Shown: piece by piece, positions 31,101-42,083 of the stretch
How the letters are laid out: each line of letters begins with the position of its first letter
Numbering within the stretch: position 1 is the first letter of the stretch
Source: Zizania palustris
Taxonomy: Eukaryota > Streptophyta > Magnoliopsida > Poales > Poaceae
Reading direction: 5' to 3'
Length of the DNA: 64,000 nucleotides
Assembly (NCBI GenBank): GCA_019279435.1
Contig: JAAALK010000081.1
Coordinates: forward strand, 59,139,318-59,203,317
Notes under the pieces: model-generated
Told to the model about the DNA's origin: nothing
The model's database searches: none
Seen by the model: only the letters and a program-made list of their open reading frames with translations
Translations under genes and position numbers: made by a program

Positions 31101-34100
31101 AAGGCGTGACTGCTGCCTGGCGAGCCTTTCAAACCTCATGGAGAGCCGAAGGTCGTTCCGCGATCAAGGCTTGGATCGATGAAGGCCAACGCCAGAAGCA
31201 AGTTCGGAACCAAGCTTCGAGCAGTCAGCCTCCTCCGAACCCGCAGGTTTAGGAATCATTTAGGATTTTTGACTATGTAAAGCTTCATGCTTGTAAACAT
31301 TTATCAATGAAAATCTTGTTTGTCATATTTTTAGGCTTTGCCTCTTATGGAAGACATCGAAGTGTTAGAGCTTAACGACGAACTTCGTTCATTATGGAAT
31401 ACCTTCGAACTTCTAAAGACTTACAAGCGTTCTCGATTTCTAATTCCTCGAGATGACTCAGGCGTAATTGCGCCCGAAGTAATCAAAGATGTAATGTCTT
31501 ATATTAAAGAGGAAGAGAAAGAGGTTAACGCAAATACGTCGTCTTCTGAAGACACTATTTGGTCTGAAGACGAAGGTGAATGTAACACCCCAAATTTTCA
31601 AAACAATAAAAATATTATTAAATTCAATTTCTTGGAATATATAATTCTGAAAACACTTTAAATACCTTTTTATACCAAATTGAAGTACAGCATAGAGTAG
31701 ATGGCCAAACTAGGAGGTGAAAATTTTTGTATATGATCCTAAGACCAAAATATATTTTTGAGAATTTTTATAAATTTTTACCAACCTTGGAAGTAGCCCT
31801 AATATTTTAATCTATTTCCTGGAATTATTTTTATTCAGAAATGTTTTTAGCACAGTATTGGGCCCTCTCCCTCCTTTCTCTCTCTCCCGGTCGGCCCAGC
31901 CCGTTACCTCACGCGCCTCTGGCTGACAGCCCGACCCCACCTGTCGGCGCCGAACGTTTTCCCTCGCGCGCGCGTCCGACACCTCGGCCCCACCCGTCAG
32001 TCGCCACCCTCGCCCTCTCGCACTCGCTGGCCAGTGGCCCCCGCTCGTCAGAACCGTCTTCAACCTCGTGCCAGCCCCCCCTAATCCCGCCGGCGAGAAC
32101 TTCGCCTCGGATCCCCTCGTTGGCTCCCCCTTCCGTTAAACCGAGGTCGGCATTAACTCCCCCGAGGCCCACCGGTCAATTAAGTGCGTTAAGGCGCGCG
32201 TTTAAGCCCCTGGATCGCCTTCATGCGCCCGGTCGCGCCTTCACCGGTGAGTAAAGCCCCCCTCGGCTTTCCTTGCATGCGAGCCCCCTCCGGTGTCCTA
32301 TTTAACCCCCCGGCCTACGCCGCGTCCGACCCCCACGCCCACTCGCTCCGAGAACGAACAGAGCGCCCTCCCTTCGCCTTTGAGCGTTTTCCCCCTGCTT
32401 CGCCTCCGGCCGCCCCTCGCCGTCGCCTCGGACCACCCCGACCCGCGCCTCCGCCACCGTCGTGACCGCAAGGACGTCCCCTACCTCGGCCACGTCTCCG
32501 CTGGTCAAGGAGATCGCCGGAGCACCATCGCCGTCGAGTACCCGAGGAGCCTTCCGCGTCTACCCTCGTCGCCGGCCTCGCCCTTCCTCCCCTAACCGCC
32601 GCCAAGGTACCATCGCGACCGCCGTAGTGCCCTCTTTCCATTTTTAGGCTTAGCTAGGGCCGCCGTCGCTCGCCGTGGCCGCTGGCCCGCTCGCCGTCGT
32701 CGGAGAAGACGACCGGCACGGGTCGAGTACCCGTGCCGTGTCGGATCTGATCCCGACCGTGCGATCGCGATCGGACGACGCACGTGAGCCCACATGCGCG
32801 ATCTAATCCGCACCGTTAGATCCCGGCGAAGGGGTATGTTTTAATCTCGTGCGTCCGTTAGTTTTTAAAACCCGCGGTTGATCTGGATCGTTCATCGCGT
32901 ACCGGTTCGATGTTTTAATCCTGTCCGTCCACGTCGACTTACGCGTCCCGCCTCGCCCTCACGCGTCGGATCTGGATCCGACGGTCCAGATCGACTCGGC
33001 GCACGCGCACAGTGCGCGGGTTCACCGTGGGCCTGGCTCACCGTGGACCCGAGGGATTTAAAATTTGAAAATAAATTCCAGAAAAGGTTTAAAACTTGTA
33101 AAATTCATATCTGGCGCATTTGAACTCTAAAAATTGCCATTCCAATTTTAGAAAATTCATAACATTATTCTCTACATGTTTATGCAATAAAAACAGTAGG
33201 TTTACTTTGACATTTTCATGTTTATTCAAATAAATATTTAAATGCCTTTAGGATTAAAATATGAATTCAAATGTTTGAACTTCAGAAAAATTCATAATTA
33301 TTCCTTTCTATTCATATACTGCAAAACACTAAATTACCATGAACTTTTCATTTCAAAACTTATTAGTGAACTTAATATGAGACTATTCACATTTGTTTTC
33401 TAAAAAGGACAACCCTCCATTTTAATCCCTTTAAAATTATTTATGAAATAACTTTCAGAACCTTAACAATGGAAATTATTTTACTTTTAATCAAACCAAC
33501 AGTAACTTATGTGCTATTAATGTAATGTTATATTATTTGATTGAATGTGCTCTTTTTATTTTGCTTTATTATATTAAAAAGACTACGACGTCGCCGAGGA
33601 GCCGGAGTACTTCCCCGAAGTCCCTCCCTCTCATTTTGCTGAACAAGGCAAGTCACCAAACCAATCTTTTGAGCATATTGAACCCATGTTTGATTAAACT
33701 ATCGCTAAAACACATAGGTTATATGTGCATTAGTCAAATGAACCCTTACATTATATTTATTTAGGATCCCCCGACCTTGATGTGCAACCCAAGCCATGCT
33801 ATCTCGCCTAACCTCCTTGTCACCATATGATCAATGATATTAGTTAGTGTCCAATGTATTGACACGATCGCTATAGGATAAAAATGAGTCGTAGCAAAAT
33901 GGTTCTATTATATGATCCCCGTTACTTCTTATCCTTGGAAATTCTGTTGGTGATGAGTTATGGTTGTGAGTGTATGCATGGTGGGTTCCGGGTGCAAGCT
34001 AGGGCATTGGTCGGTAGCACCCGGGGCACTATAAGGACCGGTCTGAGGGATCCGTTGCAATACACTTACATACTAACCACAAGTCTAGTGGGTAAGTCCT

Positions 34101-35190
34101 AACTAAGGTATGGGTTGTTCCAAACCGAGGCCACCATTTGGAGATGGGTCGAGTTGCACCTGCGGGTGACTTGTACCAATGTGGCGCAAAAGGGGGTGCG
34201 ACGTTAGCCGGGATGCGGCCCGGCGCGCCGGCGAAACCTAGAGCGGGTGGTTATCGCTTGGAACATCTCATATTGAGGTTTTGGCACGAGTTCCCGTGAA
34301 ATGGGTCATCTTGTTTGGGATGAGTGCGTGCCTTGTGGGTACAGTAGTACATCTCTGATCAGAGTCTTAAATCTTTTCGAAAAGTCGAGCCCACGGTCAA
34401 GGGCGGGTTGCGTGACATCCCCCAGTTAGTTTAATTTGAATATGAATGTGCATGATGGATTGACATGTAAGGACCGTTGAGCGAGGTGGGGCTGACTGTA
34501 CCCCTCGAGTTAGTTGATGTTGATGATGTTCATGTTTACTTTCCGCATGATTAAAATATGATTACACTAAATGCCATAACTGCAACTGCATTGTTCTGCA
34601 ATGTTAGCCATTATCCTTCCTTGTTTATTATCCTGCATTATTATTTGCATTTGCGGTGGCTTGTTGAGTACTTTTTGTACTCATACCCGTTGGACCCCAC
34701 AGAGGATGCTTACTACGAAGACGGTCTGGAGTAGCAACCCAGTCGAGAAGAAAAATCCTGAAGAAGATGTTCGTCATGCCGTTTTCAAAATATTCTACTT
34801 TACTGTTTTTATGAAAACAATGTTGTAATAAATATGGTCTGCGTACCATGAACTCTGTCGTATGTACGATTGTCGCATGATGAACCTCTTGTATTATTGT
34901 TTTTCTTATGAAATTCAATAATGTCTCGATTTGTTAAATCGGGGCGCGACAGTGAAGCTCGAAATAAAAGATATGAAGATCTTAGAAGCTGGGAAAGAAG
35001 CCCCAAACGGCTTCGAACTTGGGCCGAGCTTCAACAAGAGCAGAAGGATTTTAGAGCTTCGAAGGGGAGGAAGAGAGTTAAACGTAAAGTTATTAGAACT
35101 CCCGATGTTGGAACTAGTCGTTCCACCCCTAGCTCTAGGGACCGAAGAGGTCTCCGATTCCTTCTTGGTATAGATACCAATTTTTCATAG
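28185..35190 (+). pseudogene. Antisense additional gene of Tat-2 (two stops, LTR insertion)
   Basis: Exons, placed by GT/AG borders and comparison with Tat-3: 28185-29130, 29204-29851, 29922-30349, 30422-31246, 31335-31580 plus 34957-35190. The start MVKTKGSAPHSALARQQ, the Transposase_28-like domain (EVVVFEAFFEAGLGLPAVDF) and a Trp-rich RWYTDWILRWFYAEVG segment lie in exon 1. Exons 2-3 are acidic and Ser/Pro-rich, exon 4 is a coiled coil, and exon 5 ends with a Lys/Arg-rich nuclear-localisation-like stretch and DTNFS. Lesions: TAA at 28803-28805 (Gln codon in Tat-3), TAG at 29061-29063 (Trp codon), and a 3.4-kb solo LTR in exon 5. The other exons stay in frame. Because the LTRs are young, either the gene decayed very recently or the element moved with an already broken copy. 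Confidence 0.8.
31581..34951 (+). mobile_element. Solo LTR of a Tekay/Del-type chromovirus (3371 bp)
   Basis: It starts TGTAACACCCC, ends GGGGCGCGACA, and is flanked by GTGAA at 31576-31580 and 34952-34956, a perfect 5-bp target duplication. Large size, TGTAACACCCC/GCGACA ends, a GC-rich first third (31850-33060, many CGCG) and an AT-rich middle fit the long LTRs of the Tekay/Del group (RIRE3-like) of grasses. The small hairpin GAGTACTTTTTGTACTC near 34675 fits the same family, from memory. There is no internal region or second LTR, so it arose by LTR-LTR recombination. Pro/Arg-rich frames in its GC-rich part are not genes. Confidence 0.85.
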
Positions 35191-36115
35191 TGTAATCTGT
35201 AAACACATTTATTTCAATAATGAATGCCGATTTAAAATTGTCTCCATATTTACTAGCCCCTCTTTGGGTATAAGCAACTTCGAAATGTATTCAAAGATGG
35301 TTATGCGCAAAGAAAAAACTTCGTAGTACAATTTTTTGGGGGTTCGGAGCCCCTCTGTCATTTAAAGATCTTTTAAAATCTTATGAAATGTCTTCGACTT
35401 TTTGCAGTCAGAAGAATGGTAACTTAGTACCTTTGTTTCATGAAAGAAATCACTTGAGGTAACTTTCAGGACACTTTAGTGTCTTAAAAAATTTGTCACT
35501 TTGGACTATGTTAACAGACATTCGAAGCTCATGGCTCAAATTCTGTTATGCTTTAGCCACCTTCGGCTTATTTTTGCGATCTCTGTCGAACCAATGGTTC
35601 GGAGTTTGCAATGGTCTCTTTGGACTCTTTTTACGGATGTCTACCAGCCAATGGCTTGGACTCCGTATATTTTGGCCACCTTCGGCTCTTTTTGCAGAAG
35701 TCTACCAGCCAATGGCTTGGACTTCGCAGGTTTTGGCCACCTTCGGCTCTTTTTACGGAAGTCTACCAGCCAATGGCTTGGACTCCGTAGATTTTGGCCA
35801 CCTTCGGCTCTTTTTACGGAAGTCTACCAGCCAATGGCTTGGACTCCGTAGAGTGTGGTTTTGGGCTCTTTTACGGATGCCTACAAGCCGGTGGCCTGGG
35901 CTCCGGATTATGCCAGCCCCCACGTCGGAAGCTTCGAACTTTATGGGTTCGAAGTCCGAAAATACAACCCAGCTTCATGACACTTCTCTCCCGGTCGACC
36001 CCGCGGTTCCAGTGCGTCCACTTGGAAGCTGGAAGTCTTCTTCAGAGGAAGGCACTATCAGGATCATATGCTTTATTGATTTAGAAGATGATTACAAGCA
36101 AATTACAAGGAGCCC
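35191..36115. other. Intergenic region between convergent genes of Tat-2
   Basis: It holds the antisense gene's 3' end (TTTCAATAATG at about 35210), a 61-bp tandem array (35556-35890), and the end of the pol transcript; on minus, AATAAAGC at about 36070 is a plausible polyadenylation signal. No gene. Confidence 0.6.
35556..35890. repeat. 61-bp tandem repeat of Tat-2
   Basis: GGCCACCTTCGGCTC recurs at 35674, 35735 and 35796, 61 bp apart, with degenerate copies on both sides. Each unit contains TCTACCAGCCAATGGCTTGG. It occupies the same place as the 118-bp arrays of Tat-L and Tat-R and shares the CCACCTTCGGCTC core, so the two arrays are probably diverged from one ancestor. Confidence 0.85.
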
Positions 36116-39100
36116 TTATGCGAAGTATCGCTTTAGGTGCTCTGCATGCCAAGTATGTGCTAACTCTTCACCTTCCAAATTAGCTAATTTAAATGAACCA
36201 GGGCGCCCTGAACGGACAATTAGGTACGGACCTTCCCATTTATTCCCTAATTTCCCTGGTGCTATAATGCTTCGTAGAACAAGATGACCCGGTCTTAGTT
36301 CATTGAGTTTAACCTTCGGGTCATACCAAGCCTTCGTCTGCTGATGATACTTTGATAAATTAGCTACAGCCCGAAGTCTTGTTTCTTCTGACAAATCTAA
36401 CGAAGCTTGCCTTTCTTCTTCAATGTCCGGTTCGGTGCTGCGAAATGATCCCCCTTTGAGCTCCGTTGGAGTCATAGCTTCATCTCCGAATAGTAGTCTG
36501 AACGGAGTAAAACCTGTGGACCTTGTTTGCGTAGTCCGAATGGACCACAGAATCTTCGGAAGCTCTTCGGTCCACAGTCCCTTTGCTAATCCTACTATTA
36601 TTCGATTTAGCCCTGATAAAATATTTCCATTGGCTCGCTCTACGGCTCCATTAGACTGAGGATGCCTCACTGCAGCAAAACATAGCTGAATGCCTAGATC
36701 TTCGCAAAACTTCCTGAAGGGTTCTGCGTCGAATTGTGTTCCATTATCAACTGTGAGGTATCTAGGCACTCCGAACCGGCAAATAATGTTCTTCCAGAAG
36801 AATTTCTGTACATTGTTCGAAGTGATAGCTGTTAAAGGTTCTGCTTCCACCCACTTAGAAAAATACTCAATAGCTACCACTGCGAACTTCAGATTTCCCT
36901 TTGCTAACGGAAAGGGACCAATTAAATCCATCCCCCATCTGGCCATAGGCCATACCGGAGCAATGACTTGAAGAGCTGTTGGTGGGCGATGACTCCGTCG
37001 ACCCATCCACTGGCATCCTTGACAAGTGCGGACCAAGTTCTCCGCATCAGCTGTTATTGTGGGCCAATAAAGCCCCTGGCGAAGTGTTTTTCCTGCTAGA
37101 GCTCTAGGGGCTAAATGGCTTCCACAAAGGCCTTCATGAATTTCTCGAAGAATTTCTTGGCCTTCGGCTTGAGATATACGTCGGAGTAGAGGGGAACATA
37201 CTCCGACCTTGTATAATATACCGTTGATTATTTTATAGTTTCTGGCTCTGAGCTTTAATCTTGACAGCTGGGGTTCTTCGGGAAAATTTGTTCCTCCTTG
37301 CAAAAGTTCCATGATCGAATTTTTCCAATCTGCACTAGGAATGCAAAGAATCTCCACAGAGGGAATTTGTGGCACCGAAGGTATATTGAGTTCCTCGTAG
37401 AAAGCTTCTTCGGGCACATCCACAGCTCCGGCTGCAGCCTTCGCTAAAATATCCGCTTGCACGTTTTCTGCTCTTGGTATACTCCGAATGGAAATACCCT
37501 TGAAGTGTGCTTCGATTCTACGGATTTCTTCTAAGTACTTTGCAAGCTGTGGATGTCGAACTTGGAAACTTTTGTCTACGTGCCCTGCTACTATCTGATA
37601 ATCTGTCTTTATAATTATTCTTGTAGCCCCTAGAGCACGTGCTTTCCGGAGTCCCAATAAAATCCCTTCGTACTCCGCTATATTATTGGTAGACTTAAAG
37701 TTGAGTCTTGCGGAGTACATTGCTCTATGCCCTGATGATGAAATCAACACTGCCCCAATGCCTGCTCTGGATGCTTGGAAAGCCCCATCTGAGTAAACAG
37801 TCCAAACTTCGTCACTTGACTTTTCCGGAGTCAAATTTGCAGGTGGAGTCCACTCTGCTACGAAGTCTGCTAGGACTTGGGATTTGATAGCTGTCCTTGC
37901 CAAGAAAGATATGCCGAAGGGTGCTAGCTCGACTGCCCACTTTCCAATCCTTCCAGTGGAATCTTTGCTTCGGAGCATATCTCCTAAAGGATACGAAGTT
38001 GGTACAATTACATTGTGAGCCAAAAAATAATGTCTTAGCTTCCTCGAAGCCATTATCAGAGCATAAACGAACTTCTCAAGTTCGGAGTATCTTGTCTTCG
38101 CTCCTGATAATGCTTCGAATACAAAATAAACAGGATTTTGGACCAACTTCCCATTGAAATCCACTTCTCTGACAAGGACTGCGCTGACAGCTGAACCTGT
38201 AGCTGCAAGGTACAGGAGTAGGGTTTCGTCCGCAGCAGGCACCGTGAGTGTAGCAAGATCACTGAGATACTCTTTAATATCTTCGAAGCTTTTCTGACAC
38301 TCCGGTGTCCATGCAAAATCTTCGGACCCTTTCAATGCTTTGAATATAGGCAAGCTCCTCTCCGCAGACCTTGATAAAAACCTGCTAAGTGCTGCCAGAC
38401 GCCTAGTCAGCTTTTGCACTTGCTTTAAATTTTCTGGAGGAGCCATCTTCTGCAGCGCAGTTATTTGAGTAGGGCTAGCTTCAATTCCCCTGCTTGAAAC
38501 TAAATACCCTAACAATTTTCCAGCCTTAGCTCCGAATATACATTTTTCGGGTTTAAGACGGATCCCACATGCCCGAAGGCTATTGAATGTTTCTGCTAAG
38601 TCTAGGCTATGTTGGTGCTTTAAAGCACTCTTTATTACAATATCATCCATATAGGGCTCCACATTGCGACCTAGTTGATGACCTAGAGCCTTAGCAACTA
38701 ATCTTGAAAAAGTAGCCCCGGCATTTCTTAGGCCAAAGGGCATTCTTACATAACAGAAGACTCCCAAAGGAGTTACGAAGCTTGTCTTGATTTCATCTTC
38801 GCGCTTCAACCATATTTGATGATAACCAGAATACGCGTCAAGGAAGCTTAATAACTCCGAACCTGCAGTGGAGTCAACCAGTTGATCAATTCGGGGCATG
38901 GGGTAGGGGTCACGTGGGCATGCTTTATTCAAGGATGTGAAATCAATGCACATGCGCCACTTCCCGGAAGACTTCTTTCTGACGAAGACTGGGTTGGCTA
39001 ACCATTCTGTGTGAGCCACTTCTCTGATAATCCCAGCCTTCAACATTTTTTCAACTTCGTCCTTAGCTAGAGCAGCTCTTTCTGCGGACATCTTTCGGAG

Positions 39101-41221
39101 TCCTTGCCGAACAGGCCGGGCCTTCGGGTTTACAAGTAAACTGTGCTCAATGATACCCCGATCGACTCCGGTGATATCTTCGTCAGACCAAGCGAAGACA
39201 TCCAAATTTTCTTCCACCACTTTTTCCAAGGAGGTTGCAACTTCAGGAGGTAAATCTTTACCAAATTGAAAAGTATACTCTTTACCATCTTTAACAATGA
39301 CCTTCGTTGCAATCTCTCCTTCGGGACTTGGTCTCGGAAAAGACTTCTTCGAAGCTTCGGAGGAGGCTGAAAAAATTTCTTCATTATCCTGCACACTGTT
39401 TACTTGCTTCGGATCAAGAGGGGGACCATGACCATATTCCGCCCTCCGAGCAATGGCTTGATCTCCGAAGATTGTAAGGACTCCTGCTTGTGTGGGCATC
39501 TTCATGCACAAGTAATTGTGATGCGCCACAGCTCCGAACTGGTTCAGCATGCCCCTTCCGAAGATGACGTTGTAAGCATACGGGGCATCTATCACATCGA
39601 AAATTACTTCTTCAGTCCGGGCTAATAAACCTTCTCCGAAGGTAACTTCTAGGCCTATTTGGCAAAGTGCATCAAGCGGTGGTCCTGCGAAGCCTTGCAG
39701 AGGACGAGCCGCTGGAAGGAGATGCTTCCTGGAAATGCATAACTGATCGAAGGCTTGAACAAAAATGATATCTGCTGAACTACCTCCGTCAATCAGCACC
39801 CTTCGAACTTCCGTGCCCGCAATATCAGCAGTGATAACCAATGGATCTGCGTGCGGGAACTTAATACCAGCTGCATCCTCCGCACAAAAAGATATCGGAA
39901 CGTGAGACCACTCTGGCATTGCAGCTGCGGATGACGAAGTCCCAATATGACCTACTTCTCGAACGTACTCTCTTCGCTGTCTCTTGGACATGCTTCCGAG
40001 GGTACCTCCTCCGGAGATAGGGAGAACTACTCTTTTTCCTCTATCTTGCCCTTCCTCTTGCTTCGGAGGTGGCATAACATTGGCCACCGGAGGGTGCCTT
40101 GCAGCATCAAAATTTTCTATCTGCGCCACAGCCTGGACCGGCTCTGGGCGCGTTGCAGCTGGACTTCGGTCGGTACTGCCTCGACCCAAAGTTCTCTCTA
40201 AGTACTCTCCCCTTAGGGTAAGTATAGCCTTGCAAGTATCGGTTGCATGGCTTCGATTTTCTCCGTGAATGCAGCAGAAAAGGGTCTGGCCCTTGCCAGC
40301 CGTTTTCCCTGGCGGCCTCCAGCCGCTGGCCTTGTTCCCCGTAGACTGTGGAGCTCTTGGTGCAAACTTTTGTGGGGGTGCAATATTCATAACTTCAGAA
40401 CGAGGGTGCTTTTGCCCTCTTCTTCGCTCATGTTGTACTTCGAAGACTGGTTCTTGCGGCTGTGCCGAAGTTTTCACTTCTACTTTGACTTCTTGCAATA
40501 TGGACGAAGTAGCAGCAGTCCTCCGAAGCCAGCCCTCTTCTGACCTCGCATACTCCTCGAAGTATGACATCAACTGAGAGACCGAGGAGATGCTTTTCCG
40601 ATGCAGTTTATGCAGAAGGCCTTGATGACTGACGCCTTCCCGAGCTGCATCAACCACTGAAGATGCGGACAGCCCCCGAATTTGCGACTTCGTATGAGCG
40701 AAGCGCTTAAAGTACTGCCTCAATGTTTCTCCGGGGAGCTGTTTCACCTGGAAAAGGCTTCCTGTTGACATAGGAGGCACGAAGGTGCCCTGAAAGTTGC
40801 TTATAAACTTCTTCTTCAGCTGCGACCATGAATTGATTGATCCTGGCCTCAAGGACCAGAACCATCTCAATGCCACTCCTTGAAGAGCCAAAGGGAAGCA
40901 CTTCGCCATGGTGTCTCGAACACCTCCGCTAGCCTCAATTGCTAGGGCATAAGAACGAACGAACTCTCCAGGATCTTCATCTCCGGCATACTTACAGAGC
41001 TTCGAAGTTTTAAACTTTGGATCAAAGCGAATCTTCTGCAGCTCAGGATGCAGCGGAGATTCATTGTCGAAGGAGGCGTTCTCCGGGGCTTCGGGATAAT
41101 CAAGATCGTCGTCTTCGGGCACTTCTGGGATGGTTGGGGTGGCTTGAGAGCGAAGCCTGCTCGCAGCTTCCTGTCGCCACCTTGCCACTTCAGCTTGAAG
41201 GTTGGCCATTTGAGTGGCCAT
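36116..41221 (-). CDS. Gag-Pol polyprotein of Tat-2 (1701 codons open)
   Basis: One uninterrupted frame. Approximate residues: capsid core 85-200 (YALAIEASGG, FVPPMSTGSLFQ); cysteine-rich CCIHGENRSHATDTC about 317; protease LIDGGSSADII about 474; RT 720-900 with YMDD about 855; RNase H 1000-1085; archaeal-type RNase H 1135-1265 (VYSDGAFQAS); integrase zinc-binding HEGLCGSH...CQGC about 1362-1400; DDE core MDLIGPF about 1434, VDNGTQF about 1493 and ERANG about 1527 (D-35-E spacing); end HLKRYFA. The two RNase H domains mark the Tat lineage. The same frame extends upstream to ATG 41504-41506 (MPPKQSAPRNPTRRS) but is broken by TGA at 41366-41368, so the natural gag start was probably 41506 and the ATG at 41221 may be only a fallback. 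All catalytic motifs I can see are intact. Confidence 0.95.
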   Translation of the reverse strand: MATQMANLQAEVARWRQEAASRLRSQATPTIPEVPEDDDLDYPEAPENASFDNESPLHPELQKIRFDPKFKTSKLCKYAGDEDPGEFVRSYALAIEASGGVRDTMAKCFPLALQGVALRWFWSLRPGSINSWSQLKKKFISNFQGTFVPPMSTGSLFQVKQLPGETLRQYFKRFAHTKSQIRGLSASSVVDAAREGVSHQGLLHKLHRKSISSVSQLMSYFEEYARSEEGWLRRTAATSSILQEVKVEVKTSAQPQEPVFEVQHERRRGQKHPRSEVMNIAPPQKFAPRAPQSTGNKASGWRPPGKTAGKGQTLFCCIHGENRSHATDTCKAILTLRGEYLERTLGRGSTDRSPAATRPEPVQAVAQIENFDAARHPPVANVMPPPKQEEGQDRGKRVVLPISGGGTLGSMSKRQRREYVREVGHIGTSSSAAAMPEWSHVPISFCAEDAAGIKFPHADPLVITADIAGTEVRRVLIDGGSSADIIFVQAFDQLCISRKHLLPAARPLQGFAGPPLDALCQIGLEVTFGEGLLARTEEVIFDVIDAPYAYNVIFGRGMLNQFGAVAHHNYLCMKMPTQAGVLTIFGDQAIARRAEYGHGPPLDPKQVNSVQDNEEIFSASSEASKKSFPRPSPEGEIATKVIVKDGKEYTFQFGKDLPPEVATSLEKVVEENLDVFAWSDEDITGVDRGIIEHSLLVNPKARPVRQGLRKMSAERAALAKDEVEKMLKAGIIREVAHTEWLANPVFVRKKSSGKWRMCIDFTSLNKACPRDPYPMPRIDQLVDSTAGSELLSFLDAYSGYHQIWLKREDEIKTSFVTPLGVFCYVRMPFGLRNAGATFSRLVAKALGHQLGRNVEPYMDDIVIKSALKHQHSLDLAETFNSLRACGIRLKPEKCIFGAKAGKLLGYLVSSRGIEASPTQITALQKMAPPENLKQVQKLTRRLAALSRFLSRSAERSLPIFKALKGSEDFAWTPECQKSFEDIKEYLSDLATLTVPAADETLLLYLAATGSAVSAVLVREVDFNGKLVQNPVYFVFEALSGAKTRYSELEKFVYALIMASRKLRHYFLAHNVIVPTSYPLGDMLRSKDSTGRIGKWAVELAPFGISFLARTAIKSQVLADFVAEWTPPANLTPEKSSDEVWTVYSDGAFQASRAGIGAVLISSSGHRAMYSARLNFKSTNNIAEYEGILLGLRKARALGATRIIIKTDYQIVAGHVDKSFQVRHPQLAKYLEEIRRIEAHFKGISIRSIPRAENVQADILAKAAAGAVDVPEEAFYEELNIPSVPQIPSVEILCIPSADWKNSIMELLQGGTNFPEEPQLSRLKLRARNYKIINGILYKVGVCSPLLRRISQAEGQEILREIHEGLCGSHLAPRALAGKTLRQGLYWPTITADAENLVRTCQGCQWMGRRSHRPPTALQVIAPVWPMARWGMDLIGPFPLAKGNLKFAVVAIEYFSKWVEAEPLTAITSNNVQKFFWKNIICRFGVPRYLTVDNGTQFDAEPFRKFCEDLGIQLCFAAVRHPQSNGAVERANGNILSGLNRIIVGLAKGLWTEELPKILWSIRTTQTRSTGFTPFRLLFGDEAMTPTELKGGSFRSTEPDIEEERQASLDLSEETRLRAVANLSKYHQQTKAWYDPKVKLNELRPGHLVLRSIIAPGKLGNKWEGPYLIVRSGRPGSFKLANLEGEELAHTWHAEHLKRYFA

Positions 41222-41549
41222 ATCTCCAAGATTATTTTCATCTCTTCCGGAAGGATCTTCCGGGTCTTGAGAACTGGTCGGATCAGTTCGAATCGGGATG
41301 GAGGGTGGAGAAGGGACTCCGGGCGGTCGGAGTATAGAAGGGGTTGGCGGAGAAGCTTCATATGTTCAAGGGATGGAAGCCCCTTCCGGAGTTTGTGGAG
41401 GGAATGTCGAAGGCCCTCCGACTTCAACTATGTCGAAGGGTATCTCTCCGGAGATCCGAGAGGACCTCCGAGTGGGATTGCGGGGTGCGCTCTGCTTAGG
41501 AGGCATGATGTAAGAAGTTGGTAGAGAACGAAGTTTTTCGGACTAGGCT

Positions 41550-41566
41550 CCCCACGGACGGCGCCA
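41550..41566 (-). other. Primer-binding site of Tat-2
   Basis: Two bases inside the 5' LTR, the minus strand reads TGGCGCCGTCCGTGGGG. It ends the acceptor stem with TGGCGCC and shares CCGTGGGG with the 3' end of a plant tRNA-Lys as I recall it (two mismatches); tRNA-Asp shares the first nine bases. The tRNA identity is uncertain; the position is firm. Confidence 0.75.
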
Positions 41567-41568
41567 AC

Positions 41569-42063
41569 TGTTGGCGTAAAAGATTACGCTAACAGGTTTC
41601 TGTAGAATAGAAACTAACAAACGAAGTGTTTGTGAAGCAAACTGTTCTAAGCCTCCAAAAGGATAATAACTTAGAATAGTTCGAATGTGTGTATTGAATA
41701 ACTTGTATTCGGTCCCTATTACAGGGTGAAATGGGGGGTATTTATAGTCCCAAACATTAAGGAAAAGACCTATTTACCCCTCTATTACAACCGACATAGT
41801 GGAAACTATTCGGTTCCCTTAATAGGGCTAAAATGGTAAAAGACTAATCTAATGAGAAAGAAGATAAGTCTTCCATCTTAGCTGGCAGAAAAGATCTTGA
41901 AAAGCCTTAGTTCGAAGATGTACTTCAAACCAATGCCTATCTTCGTACTTCGAACTGGGTTCCGGGTATCTTCGAAGATGATCGTTAGGGAACCTTCGAA
42001 TCCGCTGTCTGCCTTTATGTTGCTTAGGCAATAACCCCGAAGATGAGATATTTTCCCCCAACA
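41569..42063 (-). mobile_element. 5' LTR of Tat-2 (495 bp)
   Basis: Same length and ends as 27236-27730, with six base differences by eye. It lies next to the primer site, which fixes it as the 5' LTR of the minus-oriented element. GCACT follows at 42064-42068. Confidence 0.93.
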
Positions 42064-42072
42064 GCACTCATC

Positions 42073-42083
42073 AAGGGGGAGAT
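42073..42083 (+). other. Polypurine tract of Copia-1
   Basis: AAGGGGGAGAT lies immediately before the LTR start TGAGG at 42084. The same tract abuts the LTRs at 49287 and 55331. It primes plus-strand synthesis in retroelements. Confidence 0.8.

Larger units (their letters stand above)
27236..42063 (-). mobile_element. Tat-2: young, nearly complete Tat element inside Copia-1
   Basis: It is 14.8 kb on the minus strand. LTRs are 27236-27730 (3') and 41569-42063 (5'), both 495 bp, TG...CA, differing at six positions when aligned by eye. The target-site duplication GCACT is at 27231-27235 and 42064-42068. Internal order on minus: primer site, gag-pol in one frame, 61-bp repeats, then the convergent spliced antisense gene. 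At the usual grass LTR rate of 1.3e-8 per site per year, 1.2% divergence is roughly half a million years. About 3.4 kb of its length is a Tekay-type solo LTR. Confidence 0.95.

Noticed and set aside
31841..32647. Overlapping Pro/Arg/Ala-rich open frames on both strands, looking like a GC-rich host gene
   Set aside because: They lie wholly inside the Tekay-type solo LTR, overlap one another in several frames and have low-complexity composition expected from its GC-rich segment.
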